Source: Platerodrilus igneus (lineage: Eukaryota; Arthropoda; Insecta; Coleoptera; Lycidae). From it: a stretch of DNA of 64,000 nt. The position numbers and the translations under genes were made by a program. The first letter of the stretch is position 1. Every line of letters begins with the position of its first letter. Below are positions 11,492 through 23,391 of this stretch, one piece after another. The stretch covers positions 3,038,001 through 3,102,000 of the forward strand of contig JARFIW010000139.1 of the NCBI GenBank assembly GCA_036346225.1, in the 5' to 3' direction. The notes beneath the pieces were generated by a model, which was given only the letters and a program-made list of their open reading frames with translations, did not search any database and was not told the DNA's origin.

Positions 11492-14400
11492 TGAATTAGG
11501 TGCAGAAACATACAATAAATGCGATTACTATTTCACAAATAAAGGGAAACCAATTTACTGAATATCTACCGCTAGCATTAGCGGTCTGGAAGTTTCACTG
11601 GCGCTGGATTTAGAATTACCAGCCACTTTGACAGTTGCTACTTATTGCTAATATTATTAATCAATGACAAATATATACAGCGTTAAACTCTAAATGCACC
11701 TTAAGAGTTAAAAGAAAAACTAGTAATTATAGTTACATTGTGATTCTATTGTAGGAGTGTGTAAAAATGAAAATGATAAAACGCATTAAATGAACAATGA
11801 TGAGTTTAACAACTACAACGGTTGAATGCAATGGGAAGATTCGAGAATAATCCACCTACTTTTAGAATAATGTGAAAGATATATAGTTCGGTGTATAAAC
11901 CGTATGGCCCGACAGGTAGTTCAACCTGAGTCGTCAACAAGTGATATGAAATAAATTGATGGAGTTGTTAAAATAAATATGCTTATTGTCTGTATAAATT
12001 AAAATATAACAGTTAATCGATTACTGCTTGTGTAAATAAATGAATAATGCATCAATTGGATTCGTAACAAATATTTGTAGTACACTTCTACTTTAACAAA
12101 TATCTTAGTAAAGTAATAAGTGTTAGTAAATATTAACTGTAATAAACTCCTGTGGCGGCATTTGGTAAATTAAGGATTCTTTGTAAATAATTGAGAGTAA
12201 TTATAACTGCATTAGATCGAATAAAGAAGCGTACGTTCGGCGGTGTTAAGAGAGTATTAGTGTGTTTTGAGCGAGACTGTGACACTGCTCCTAATATACT
12301 TATTGTCAATCTCCACATTTAATTACCTATTCAGTGAATACGGTAATCGAAACTATTTAACCGCGTTGAAACATCGGACCATTTTGTCAATGTACGTCGC
12401 CCATGTTTTGCGATGAACCAATAAGAATATATAACGTCTAAAGTCTTATTATTTAAGCCCTTTTGTAATAACTTTTAAATTACGTGACATCAATCACAGT
12501 TATGTTACAATTGTAATAATCTTACATGTTGCCACCCCTTTTTCCGATGTCCAAGGGAAAAGGCAGTCGCCAGTCACGGTGAAATAAAATGAGGTTTTCC
12601 CGCTAACCCGACTTGGCTAGGTCGTGGGTTATGGAAAACAAGCTTGAAGCCAATAACTGATTTTAAGAGATTTTTGGGCGTCAGAAGACTGCCTGTAAAC
12701 TCTACAGCTCAAAATACTAAAAGTGACGTCTTCACTCTTAAAAAAAAGCCTAGCAACGACGACTCATAAGTATTCAGAGAGCAATAATTATTAAGTTCAA
12801 AATAACATTATGTATATTATCCCCTTAATTTTAACAGTTTCAATACTTACTAACAACTAATCTCACAGTCTAATCCACACAGAGTACACAACGTTACGAT
12901 AACAAAGAATTTACCCTCTTTTTTATCTAAAACTTTCATATTTGAATAAAAAAAAACGAAATTGACCAAGATTTGTATAATGACAAAGAAAAATGATATA
13001 TACTTTACAGCTTAATATCGTTCACTATTTGACAAAAAAACCCCTGAATCAAATAATAATGATATCAATTTTTTTACCCCCAAAATGATAGCTCTCTTTA
13101 GTTTGTTTAAAGCCAGCAAAAATGACACTGTACTCTATTGGAAACACCCTTGAACGTTCAATGACCTTTCCCTTTTACGTAAATTTTCACGTATGAAAAG
13201 ATTTTTGGTGACCCTTTACATAAATATTCTGGTATAATAAAAATATGGAAAATGTTCAATAAAAAAGAAAATAAATCCTTATGCTATTTAGATAAAGTTC
13301 TGACCTGTAGTTTTCCTTGCGTACCTTTTTGTTCTGTTACTGAGTGCTGTGGAGCAGTACCCCTGGATTGCTTTCAGTTGAGTTCACTTGTTGATTTTAT
13401 GATACCGGTTGGCCAAACCCCATTCAATGCTTAAAACATTTCTTCGTTTTGTGCTCCGATGCGTAGATGCAAACCAATATTTTTATGCAATTTTAGATTG
13501 ATTTAAATTCGGATTAAAGTTTCCCAGATTTCAGCTTATTACTTAAAGTTTCACTTATTTCTTAGATTTCCCAGATTTACCAGAATTCCCAGAGGCCTAA
13601 ATTATGAATATTAATTTTATCTTGAATTAATAAGCTTTTACTTACGTTTTCCAGTTAACGGCAAAACTTTTCACGTATATTTTTCACTATTATTTTAGTT
13701 TCAGCTTTTTCTGTCACGATTTTCACGAAATATAACTATTTAGTTTTCTATGTTCCCTTTTACGTAAACTTATAATTTAAACAGATGTGGAACGTGCTCA
13801 AAATTGAGTGATAAATAAAGCAACGCCTCCATCTGACAGGATTGGTTATCGGCGTACTACGGTCAAAGTTTAAGGCATGCTTTAGAATATTTTCAACACT
13901 CTGGGATTTCTCAAGTATTATTTTGATAATAGCACGCCGGAACAATGCTGTGGTCACGTAGTATACCCGTCTGTTTGGTGTTGTTGTAGGAAATTTTAAT
14001 TTGACTTCTCACGTAGACAAAGTTATTGTTTTATTTTTGTCAAGATGATGTTTTCGGTTTTGAATTTGTTTTCATGTTAAAATCACGTACGCGAAATTTC
14101 TATAATGACGTAAATTGAAATGCGTTTCTTTACATCCCGCGTATTTGTTCTTAAATGTGCGTTTATTTCGAAGATGTTTTGTTATTTCTTTGTACCATTG
14201 CATGTCTTATTTTACCAGAATTCTAATCATAAGATCTAGCTTTCAATGCTCTTAATGCGTGTTTGTTTAGAATTTATGAATGCTTTTCTGATTTAAATGA
14301 ATTTAATTGCGTACAAAGTTATTTATTTTGCTGAATGTTTGTATTGTTGAAGGATGTGCTTCCGGCATTAATTAAAGTCAATTGTGATCCTTATATAGGG

Positions 14401-15912
14401 TGTTAAATGTTTGCTTCTCAAGGTAAAATCTTGGAGAACTTGTATAATAATTTACCTTTACTTTTGTTTTTGTACGTAATAGTCTTTACTAAAAATGCTA
14501 TTTTGTAACCTGCTTTTTGTGTACACATAAATCAGTAGATTTTCTTAGGAGCAAACCCGATCTTGGAACAACTTTCCAATATAAACCTTTTACAAAACGA
14601 AAGCTTTGACGCTTTAAATAAATGTTATAGTGCAAGATCTTAGCTATAACTTTGATATTGTTTTCAATTTCATAAATAAAATTAACGGACTTTACAAAAC
14701 TGCAAAATTAAGTATTTGCATAGCTTACTACCTCCAGATTACTACGTTTAAAGGATATAAAAATGCCTACACGGATAACGCCAAATAGGTAACCACCAAA
14801 TTCCGTAATGTTCATAACTGAATATGATTTGTCCATTCAAATTAAAAGTTGAATGCTCCAGGTTTAATTGCCCATACGATAACCAATGTGTGATACTGTA
14901 CTCTTCAAGCACAACAGCCGGAAATCCCAAAACATCTGTCCAGCATAAACTGAATTTATTCAAAAGAGATACGACAAGAATAAGGACGACAATAAGAAAC
15001 CCTAAAGGAATAAAAATTAGTTAATAAATTTAATACGTTTACTTACGATTCGTGTTTACTAAATAACACGATAATCAGCCTCTTTAAAAATTACATCAAA
15101 ATCTAATTGCTAAACGACCATATGCCTATTTTTATCAATCCAGACCAGATATCTGTTTAACAGTGAAAACTCATGCATCAGCCAAAACTCTATATAAATA
15201 TTTTCACCGTAGGTATAGTGTACGGAAATCTACCAAAAGTGTAGGATTATAAATTGTACGACCACTATGCCAAATCCAGTATTCTGTAGCAGCTTGCAAA
15301 AAGGGGCGTATGTATTTTCAACTTACGTTGTTCATGATCGAAGACCAGGTTATGTCGTGTCGCCGATAATGGAAAGAGTAGGGATTAAAACTTGTACCCT
15401 TCTTTGAATAGCAACCAATCAATTTAAAACATTAAATAAATAACAGACAAATGCTTGACAACCCAAATTAATATAAATTTGTACAAAGGGAAAATTTATA
15501 TACAGAGCGTTTACTAAAGATGCGCTCGACAATACGAAAATAGTAAGTGTTGAAAGGAAAGAAAATCAACGTTACAATGTATATCCCCACCACAGAGAAA
15601 AGTAAGAATGGAACCTTTGGCGTACAATTACCTCCTCCAACCACTTTATTTTTTCGTAAGGGCCCGTGTAAATAAACTCCGCGTTCCCTCATAAGCTAGC
15701 TGAAGAAATGTCAGATTACCTCCTCCCGCTATTTCACCTGCAAAGTGTCCTAATAGATAATACCCATCCGGACAACCAATGGAACGTTTTAGTGTATGTC
15801 GATCACATTATACATGGATCCAATTGGACTCCCAAAACATTTCGAGTCTAATCATTTGACTCTTGTATTAATGCTATTTAAATTTTTAACAATTGTAGTG
15901 GACAAAAGAACG
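11492..15912. other. Long non-coding AT-rich stretch
   Basis: No gene or recognised element. The only compositional feature is a GC-richer patch at about 12535-12760, which translates to nothing I recognise in any frame. Confidence 0.45.
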
Positions 15913-15988
15913 CAAATTACTTCTGGGATTTGAACCCAAAATCTCGAAAATGGTAACTCCATGCTTCAACTTGAGCTATTGGACGCAT
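15913..15988 (-). repeat. tRNA-like pol III promoter sequence (tRNA pseudogene or SINE head)
   Basis: On the minus strand a box A-like TAGCTCAAGTTGAAG (15978-15964) is followed by a good box B, GGGTTCAAATCCC (15937-15925), at normal tRNA spacing. The 5' GCGTCC has no pairing partner on the 3' side, so there is no acceptor stem. It is therefore a tRNA relic or the head of a tRNA-derived SINE, not a functional tRNA. The body downstream was not matched to any other copy in the window. Confidence 0.4.
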
Positions 15989-18236
15989 ATAAAAGTATCA
16001 AGTATATATGGGCTGTTTAAATTATTTATTCAATAGAATAAAATTTTATTTAAATTGTTTAGAATAAAGAAAGCTTTTGACTGGAAATACATGATAAATT
16101 AATTTATTAACTTGTCACATTAACGTATAGATATTTAAATCTACAATCGTTATTTACAGGGAGCTTTTGGACGGTTCAGTGGAAACAGTTTCATTTTTAC
16201 GAGATGTACAAAATACAATATTTAATGACCAGTATTTTAGTTACCGACAATTGCGTATTGATACACGATACAATTGGCTATTCTCTGGGATATATAAGTG
16301 TTTTCAGTAAGGTTACTTTTTTGCACGACTGAAAGCCCAATCAGCGAATGTGCTTCGGGTAAATATACAAAACTATTAGAATTTACGTCTTTAGTCAAAC
16401 ACGTCGTTACCTACATTCATTGAATTTTATTATTTACCAAATATACAGGCTGTAAAAATGCTTAGTCTTAAGGCATATACATATGTTGATGTGATAAAGA
16501 GGTCACAAAAGGTCATTGAACATTCAAATTTTATGAAAAAAGAGAAGAAAATGGAAAAAATTAAAATTATCCCATATATAATTTGTCTACCCTGTATAAA
16601 AATAATCGTGATAATTATTAAATTTTTATAATAGCAAAGCATTTTCCACGTATAAAATATTCAAGTGAGCAAATCTTATTGCATTTCCAAAGCACACGGA
16701 CAAAGCCCTCACTAACTAAATTGACTTTTGCGTATAGATATATCTAAACTAAAATATTCATTCTCGTTAAACTAACACTTTATGAGTTTTATAAAACGTA
16801 TTAATCCCGGAAGGTGTCAATTTTCTTTATTAATAACAAATAATACTGACTTTTTTTACTAAGAAATATTTTAATAAGTCAATTATTTTTAATAATTAAT
16901 AAACACCCCAATTCAAGGAACCCGCGACTACTAAAAACCCATAAAAGTTAGATAAGTAAGATTTAATTGCTCTAGGCATTAAAATAAAAAGAAAGAAAAT
17001 TGCAAACATTAACTTCCTGCATTAGAAAACCATAGACGACGCTTTACGATAGACATAATTCATAGCAAACCGCGATAGCTTAACACTAATTAGCTCATTA
17101 AAACCGTAAAATTGGCGGAATTCTTACATCAGCCGTGACTAATTTTTGAGAATACTCTAGAATGGATTGGAAATAGATGACCTGTATATAAACAGAAGTA
17201 GTTAAGATTTGTCATTGTTTTATTTTACGAGATCGACCATATTCGACATTGATTCAGTATTCTACGTTTAGAATTAATTTTTTTTACAACTTCGAACATA
17301 TAAAAGTTGCATACTATAAATTACTTAACAATATGAAACTATACGTTTTGAGCAAATTGAAATTTATTTCATAGGCGTTCCACAAGCAACATAGAAGTTA
17401 TCAGGCAAGATCACAATTGATGATTTTAATCAATTAACAATAAAGATGCATCTTGCAAACTAATGTTCCAACGTCAAATGGAGATTTTTAATGCCGTTAA
17501 TTACGTTGAAAAATAGATTTTTATAAACGTTGTTTCATAACAATCGCAAGCACAAAATTTTGATTTTTCTTTGTAACTGATAAAAGTATTTTAAAATTTG
17601 TAACTTAAATTAGAGTATGTTATTAATCTTATAAAAATTATAGACGTTACTCTCCAGAAAAATTTTGTTTTCGGAGTTTGAAGTATTTTGATCTTTACTA
17701 AATCATCTGTGCAGCGTCATTGTCCAATCACACTCACAAACAGGATAATCAAAATAGACAAATTATCCACATATAAATTAAAGATGATTTTGTACCTTTC
17801 AACAAAGATTAGATTAAGGACTATTTTAATCAATAAGTAACTTGTGCGAATAATTTTCTGTATAAACCTAAACTGTAAACTGTTTTTTTTAAATGTAAGA
17901 GAATCTTTTGTATGAAAGAAAATGTTTTTGAATGCATGGATGTATCTTGAGATTTCTGTATTTCATTTCATTTTCGTAAATCTCCAGTACAATTTCTGTT
18001 GGACTAGCCAGGCAAGGAAAAGGAAGATAAATTAACAACTTATAATAGAGGACCAGGAACAGGGCCATAAATAATGGAAGGATGACCTCCCGCCCCAAAT
18101 GGTTGTGACTGTCCGTAAATTGTCTGTTTCAGTCGGCATTTTATGGACATTTATATTTGTGATCGCTTACTAATACTTGAGTGTTCACATAAAGATATAA
18201 TGCCTACATATGCGTTACTAGTTTCGTCGGCAAAAA
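15989..18236. other. Non-coding AT-rich DNA
   Basis: Nothing recognised apart from many short A or T runs. Confidence 0.45.
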
Positions 18237-18537
18237 TTTTACAAAAAACACACACACGCGCCCGATAAGGTGGTCTACTTACGGCCCTGGCCAGGAATTT
18301 TACAGCTTGCCGATCCGGTAATTTATAAAGTTTATATATAAAGAGTTAAAATATTTATGAACGAACCATTCTGTTCTAACATCACTGAACTACAAATTCT
18401 AATATGCAGGAACTTTATAGGATGATACCATCCATATTCATTCAATTTTATAAATTACCAGATCGGCAAGTTGTCAAACTCCTGGCCAGTGCCGTAAGTA
18501 GTCTACCTTATTGGGCGTGTGTGTGTTTTTTGTAAAA
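18237..18537. mobile_element. MITE with about 93-bp inverted terminal repeats
   Basis: The left arm (18237-18329) and the reverse complement of the right arm (18537-18446) match nearly base for base. Both begin TTTTACAAAAAACACACAC, pass through TACTTACGGC, CTGGCCAGGA and CTTGCCGAT, and end at GGTAATTTATAAA. The roughly 115-bp centre is unrelated AT-rich DNA with no coding capacity. This is the form of a non-autonomous DNA transposon. The exact outer ends are blurred by A/T runs, so I could not define a target duplication or assign a superfamily. Confidence 0.75.
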
Positions 18538-18542
18538 CATTG

Positions 18543-18878
18543 CATTTTCAATTTTTCATCATCTGGCACAAGTTGTTCACACGTCATTTTCTTAACTACA
18601 TCACATATTCGCGCCTACTAGCGACATGTTTGTCAGCGCCATCAACGCTATTTTGAGCGGCATCCTTAAAGTAATTTTTTTTGAGTTACTTTGTAGTTTC
18701 CAATATTTTCCATTTTGCTCACCCGGTACAACCTTTGTACATGCTATTTTTATAACTACGTCACATAACCACATCACCTAGCAACATGTTTCCTGACATA
18801 ATCGACGCTATCTTGAGCGCAATCTTTAGTGAAATTTCGTTTTTTCACTTACCTTGTATATTTCCAATATTTTCAATT
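18543..18878. repeat. Tandem duplication, period about 168 bp
   Basis: Unit 1 (18543-18710) and unit 2 (18711-18878) both begin CATTTT and share CTACATCACATA/CTACGTCACATA, CTAGCGACATGTTT/CTAGCAACATGTTT, ATTTTGAGCG/ATCTTGAGCG and TTTCCAATATTTTC in the same order. A third start may follow at 18879. The units are clearly diverged, so the duplication is old. It directly abuts the MITE. Confidence 0.65.
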
Positions 18879-18889
18879 CTGCAGCACAT

Positions 18890-19499
18890 AGTACAGCTTT
18901 TTTTCCTATAGAGATATACTAGTTGTGTATGGACTCTTCAGAGGAATTTTTTTATAGAGACTCTTTTTCTGGTAGGTTTTCTTATTCTAGGTAGACGATC
19001 CAGCCCACCAAAATCGATAATGATGCATTCGTGTGTCTTACTTGTGCTTAATCATATATAGACGTAGAAACTTTTAATTTTAAAAGAGAAAATTTGCATT
19101 TTTAGTTTATTTTGTACAACTTAGTAAACAACCCAAGATTTAATAAATAATCATAAAATTGTTACATTATATTTTAGTGCGAAAAATCATATGGAAATAA
19201 TTGTCGGCTATATTTTGTTCTATACATCACACGCAACTTACTTATAGACTTTATACACGCCAATAATGTATATAATCCTTTGAAAAGACTTCCTAATTTG
19301 TTGGAAGTTGGCTTAAGAAATGCCTGTACGTATTCAGTAGAACTTACTATATTACAGTTTCAGATGCGAGTGGAATAATAAAAACAGGGAAATTTAATAA
19401 ATTATGTAATTTCCGGATGCACTTTTAGCTGTTTATCGAGTAACTGTGTAGAAGTTGTGGTGAATGGATCGAATAAATACAGTGCAGTAATTAAACATT
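18890..19499. other. Non-coding AT-rich DNA
   Basis: No feature recognised. Confidence 0.4.
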
Positions 19500-20055
19500 G
19501 TTTTCTATTCAAAGCTGGTCTACACATTTTCATGAAATTCCCACAGCCAACATCTTTGACTATCTGTGTGCAATAGTCTAATCTAGATCTACCACTACCT
19601 CTCTTTTCTCCTATATTTTTCTATCTTTCTTCTGTCCGCTACTTCTACAGTTCACGTTTGACAGCTATACAATGCTGTGCTCCACACATTTGCTGTCAAC
19701 AATCTTTTATTTGTGCCATGATTGTTGTTATCGATCATAGTAGTTACTTTCTCTTGTTAAATGCAGCACGACATTGTGCTAATCTTTGTTTTATATCTTT
19801 TGCACTTTTCCCACTTGCGATATTGGGTTTCCTAGGTACCAGAAATCCTTAACCTCTTGTAAGTTTGCATTTCCTAATTGTATTCTAGTTTTTGACATAC
19901 TTTCCCTTCCTTTATATAACAGTACGTTAGTTTAATTTTTATTGATTTGCGTATCGCATCTCTCTGTTAGTACTGTTTCTATTTCATAAAAGTTTCTCCT
20001 AACTTTCCTTGCTAGATGCTAGTTCCGCTATATCATCATTTGCAAAGAATGATGT
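19500..20055 (-). mobile_element. RTE-A 3' relic
   Basis: On the minus strand this runs from the reverse-transcriptase FADD region (about 20050; GATGATATAGCGG and GCAAGGAA blocks) to the C-terminal part near 19500. It matches 38447-39200 and 39770-40200 with several deletions. The segment containing TGTGGAGCACAGCA near 19680 is shared with 39855-39880. No open frame survives. Confidence 0.65.
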
Positions 20056-20829
20056 CCTAAAGTCTATGTATTCCTTAGCGTTTAAAAATATTTTTTAATA
20101 CAAGCCATTTTATTATAGCAAAACCTCTAATATTTATATTTACAGTCTATTTATATAATTTAGAAGAAATTCTAAGCGGAATAAGAATGTCTTTGCATAA
20201 CGTACTTTGCTACTTTATAAAATCTTTAATCAACTCCCTAATTTATTTTATAATAAATAATTACAATTGCAAGGTGAAATGTACAACCTTATTTTAAATT
20301 AGAAGTAGGGTTCTCTAATTTTGGAACGTTAAGCTTAGTGTAAGGTAAAATATCTCAGCAATTTTAGCTTGTAACGAGATCTGTCTGCCGCGAGTTTTAA
20401 ATTAAACCAAATACTGGCGGTATTCATTCGATATTTCATCCTAAAGCTAGAATCGATTCTTTTACAAGTTTTAAAAGCATATTATAATTATGTTTTCCTA
20501 CTGTTATCTTGCACTTGGTTAAAGCGTTATTAGTAAATGCTAAAAGATATTGTAACCAAAACCTTTCTGTAATAACAACAGTTCTATATTATCAACTGGT
20601 TATACAAGCCTTTTCAAATGTAAACCGCACATACTTGACATCGACAAGACAGTTAAATTCTATAGCATTCACGGCAATTTATTTCCAGCTAATAGTTAAC
20701 AGTACAAATACTAACTTCTTAAAGCTACAATGACATTCTTTTAATTATTACCGATGGACTATAATTAACTTTCGGAGCACTAAGTGTTTATCTATATCGA
20801 TCACTACAATAATTTGATTTACCAGAAGG
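20056..20829. other. Non-coding AT-rich DNA
   Basis: No feature recognised; short open frames look like chance. Confidence 0.4.
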
Positions 20830-21280
20830 TCATTGCTTAGTCACCACATCAGCGATGCCACGATGTCGGTTCTTTAGCTGTATGCGCCTTCTAACCTCCG
20901 GTTGTCGTGGACAAAGTTGATCCAAACCATTAAATTTATTGTTAAGCATCTGTACAAACTCTCGAGCCATATCAAGATCCGCTGCTGCGGAATGTGCCAG
21001 GGAGTATTTCGATGGCACATCGAATAGATCACCTTGAATCTCTTCCCTGACCCCAAATCTCGCTTTGCCTGTGTCGCTGTACAGAGACTTGGACCATTCT
21101 TCATTCTCACTAGCGTAACTGTTTGTTCGTCTCATTACTTGCCGTTCTTCGGTATTGTCGATGTCATAACCGTCGTAGACTGATAACCAGTTAAGGTGTA
21201 CAATTATTGTTCTGTTTTTTGGGAGTACACGAATTTGATATACCACATCGTTGGTCCTTTTCACAACTTCGTATGGACTT
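20830..21280 (-). pseudogene. Gypsy integrase GPY/F module joined to a macro-domain-like segment
   Basis: The frame opens with ESPYEVVKRTNDVVYQI and VHLNWLSVYDG, the GPY/F module that ends many Ty3/gypsy integrases (GPYEV..R..D.VY.I....VVH...L..Y). A polar linker of about 45 residues follows. Residues about 76-144 of the 21264-20830 frame then read IQGDLFDVPSKYSLAHSAAA, DLDM, MLNNKFNGLDQL and ADVVTKQ. That pattern resembles the first half of macro domains of the ADP-ribose-ester hydrolase type (GDLF....-SLAHC.S.D..MG-GIA..F..KF-G...L......-LVTK). The glycine-rich GAGIA loop is eroded, and a stop after TKQ, with no readable continuation, leaves the domain incomplete. Family resemblance is from memory and is an inference; the continuous frame from GPY/F into the segment is seen directly. 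Confidence 0.6.
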
Positions 21281-21720
21281 TCCTAACCTCTTTCTAACTT
21301 TAACAGCAGTCCAAATCCCCGTCTGGGATTGTATAGCCATTCGTAGTCAACCTTCTGAAAACCAGATTCCAGCACCTTGATGTCATATCTTGTCTTTGTC
21401 CGGTTTTTGCGATATGGAAATTATTTCTAACATCGCCATAGATGCCATGAATCTTGCGTTTCAGCTTTTCGAGGTAGCTCTCGCCCACAATGTCATCTCC
21501 GGGTTTACACCCAAACCCAAAGTCGCATCGTAAACTTATCTTGCGTCCCAGCATAGCACATATAGGTGTCTGTAGAGTGCTCTCATGAACCAAAGATCGA
21601 TATGTCAATAAAAATATATGTAAATATTGGTCCGTCTCTAATTTTAAAAGACCACCCTGGAAAGATACTTGCCCAAGGTGCGGTTTATGCGCTCCACCAT
21701 ACCATCTTATTCTAGACGCA
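21265..21720 (-). pseudogene. Ty3/gypsy integrase, C-terminal half
   Basis: Reading the minus strand from about 21700, there is a broken match to the DGMVER.NRTLG motif of Ty3/gypsy integrase (the area after the last catalytic Glu). It continues in 21608-21300 with YRSLVHESTLQTPICAMLGR, then FGCKPGDDIVGESYLEKLKR and a frame-shifted tail. In the family this is AYRSSVHESTGxTPxxLMxGR, then L..G..P.....Y...L...L....... The integrase inserts the element's DNA copy into the genome. Upstream domains (RNase H, zinc finger, catalytic core) are missing, so the element is truncated on that side. A frameshift near 21300 and a TAG just before the GPY/F module disable it. Confidence 0.75.
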
Positions 21721-22493
21721 ATAGTGTCGTTTGGGTCTAAGGTAGGCTAAGTAACGTTTTGTTGTAATACTTTTTAAACCCTTGGTAGACATTTCTTACA
21801 GTGTGCACTATTCAAATTAATAGTGTACGTAAACATGTACAAAGCTGGTATAATAAAACTTTTAGCTTTTGCAATAACCAACTATATTATCGTTAAGAAA
21901 AGAAAGGAATCTTACTTACAAAACTAAAGAAAAAAGTGTTGTGGTGTATTTAACCGTTTTAATTGATTTCTTTTACCTCCAGTGCCCCTGAAAATAACCT
22001 ACAAATAAAATAGTAAGCTAGAAACCCTTTTTTATGGCATTTGTAGTTATTTCTCTTAAATACTACCATTGCGCACGATCCACTACAGTCAGACATTCAA
22101 ATAAACAAATATTATTTCAAAACACTCGCCGTTAATAAGAAAATAAATTGTTATCCCATTACCCTTATATTGGAAAATGCAAATATTATTTTAGTGCCTA
22201 AAACTTGAAAGCAGCGTAACAACAAGTAAAACTCGATTACGAAAATTTCCTAAACGCTTGAAGCAATTTCTAAAATACCTTTATAAGCAGCTGGAAAATA
22301 AAAAGATTATTATTTTGCTACGATCATCTTATGACCAGACCAAAATTTATCTTTGGTTTGGCAAATTTAGAATTATGCAGTTGCACTCATCAATTCTTGC
22401 TTGCAAATATTCATTACGGCCGGTTTTCCAAACTGATAAGGCTACAAGTGATAAACCAGCTCGTAGTAGTGTTAATTTTGAAATTGAACTCTA
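21721..22493. other. Non-coding stretch, AT-rich
   Basis: A 78-codon frame at 22258-22494 runs up to the possible exon at 22494 but is AT-rich and unrecognised. No other signal. Confidence 0.35.
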
Positions 22494-22607
22494 GAAGTTA
22501 ACACGGAAGGCGTTCGCTCGTGGGATAACTTGGTCTTATTAAATAGCTATACCGCTGCATACGCACAAGTGCAAGATTGGAACGCGCATCTTCAATTGGA
22601 AATTGAG
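22494..22607 (+). CDS. Possible internal exon, unknown protein
   Basis: A 114-bp GC-richer segment is bounded by CTCTAG on the left and by a strong donor, GAGG|GTAAGTTTTTT, on the right. With phase-1 borders on both sides it reads without stops: VNTEGVRSWDNLVLLNSYTA, then AYAQVQDWNAHLQLEIE. The length is a multiple of three, so the exon could be skipped or inserted without shifting frame. I do not recognise the protein. It could instead be a piece of an unknown repeat. The acceptor lacks a strong pyrimidine tract. Confidence 0.3.
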
Positions 22608-22959
22608 GGTAAGTTTTTTTTGCGTGTTTGTCTTGTATGTATTTAATCTTTTTCAACTTGCTACCAGCCGCTACAATCCAATTTATTTATTTCACACACT
22701 CAGGCAATTTCATAATTTTTTCTTTATTCAAAAATCCCGCTATATTACAGTCCATTCTTCTAGAATGCTTACCAGACTAGACTGTTTTGAAGAACTAGAA
22801 ATGACGTAGGAATTAAAGCAAGTGAATTTTAATTAATATCAAGATTTATCTAAATAAATATTTTGTGTCTTTATATAAAAATATAGGGTTTGGTTTCAGT
22901 ATGAACATATCATTTTTTTCTTTACTTTATCTAAGACCTATACTGTGTTCTCGGCGGCA

Positions 22960-23300
22960 GTTGCTTATCATTGCAAACGTAAGCACTGACTCGTGTTTCT
23001 GGCGTGAGAAGAAGTTATCTTCACACGAACAAAAGCGGATGTGCGTTTACCTCGGTTGGTGGAAAAAGACAAAAAGCGAGGACCACCGATTAGTAAGGCA
23101 GATTCTATCGTACCGCCACATCTACCTTATCGATAAACTTGTCGTAGCGTCACCAGGTAGTGCTGACGCGAGAGCTTTCGTTTCCCCCTGTTACCTTTCC
23201 TATCGTCTATTCAAGAAAGCCTTACCGGTAGTAGCAGCAACTTCAACCTCGCTAAAGGACAAAGTAGAATGGACCGCGCCTCCTGAGACGCTCTACATAT
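22960..23300 (+). other. GC-raised open stretch, unassigned
   Basis: An open frame of 146 codons spans 22865-23305. Its second half (22960-23300) is richer in G+C than the surroundings, contains SEDHRLVRQILSYRHIYLID and AATSTSLKDKVEWTAPPE, and is free of stops. No family is recognised. It lies directly upstream of the RTE-A copy at 23392 and may be an exon, a decayed LTR or another element. Confidence 0.25.
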
Positions 23301-23391
23301 ATTAGTACTCCAGGCTAAGTGTTTGTAATAACCTTCATTCATTTGCGGGGAATTTATTGTTAGGATTGAGCATATACAATTATTGAGTGTC

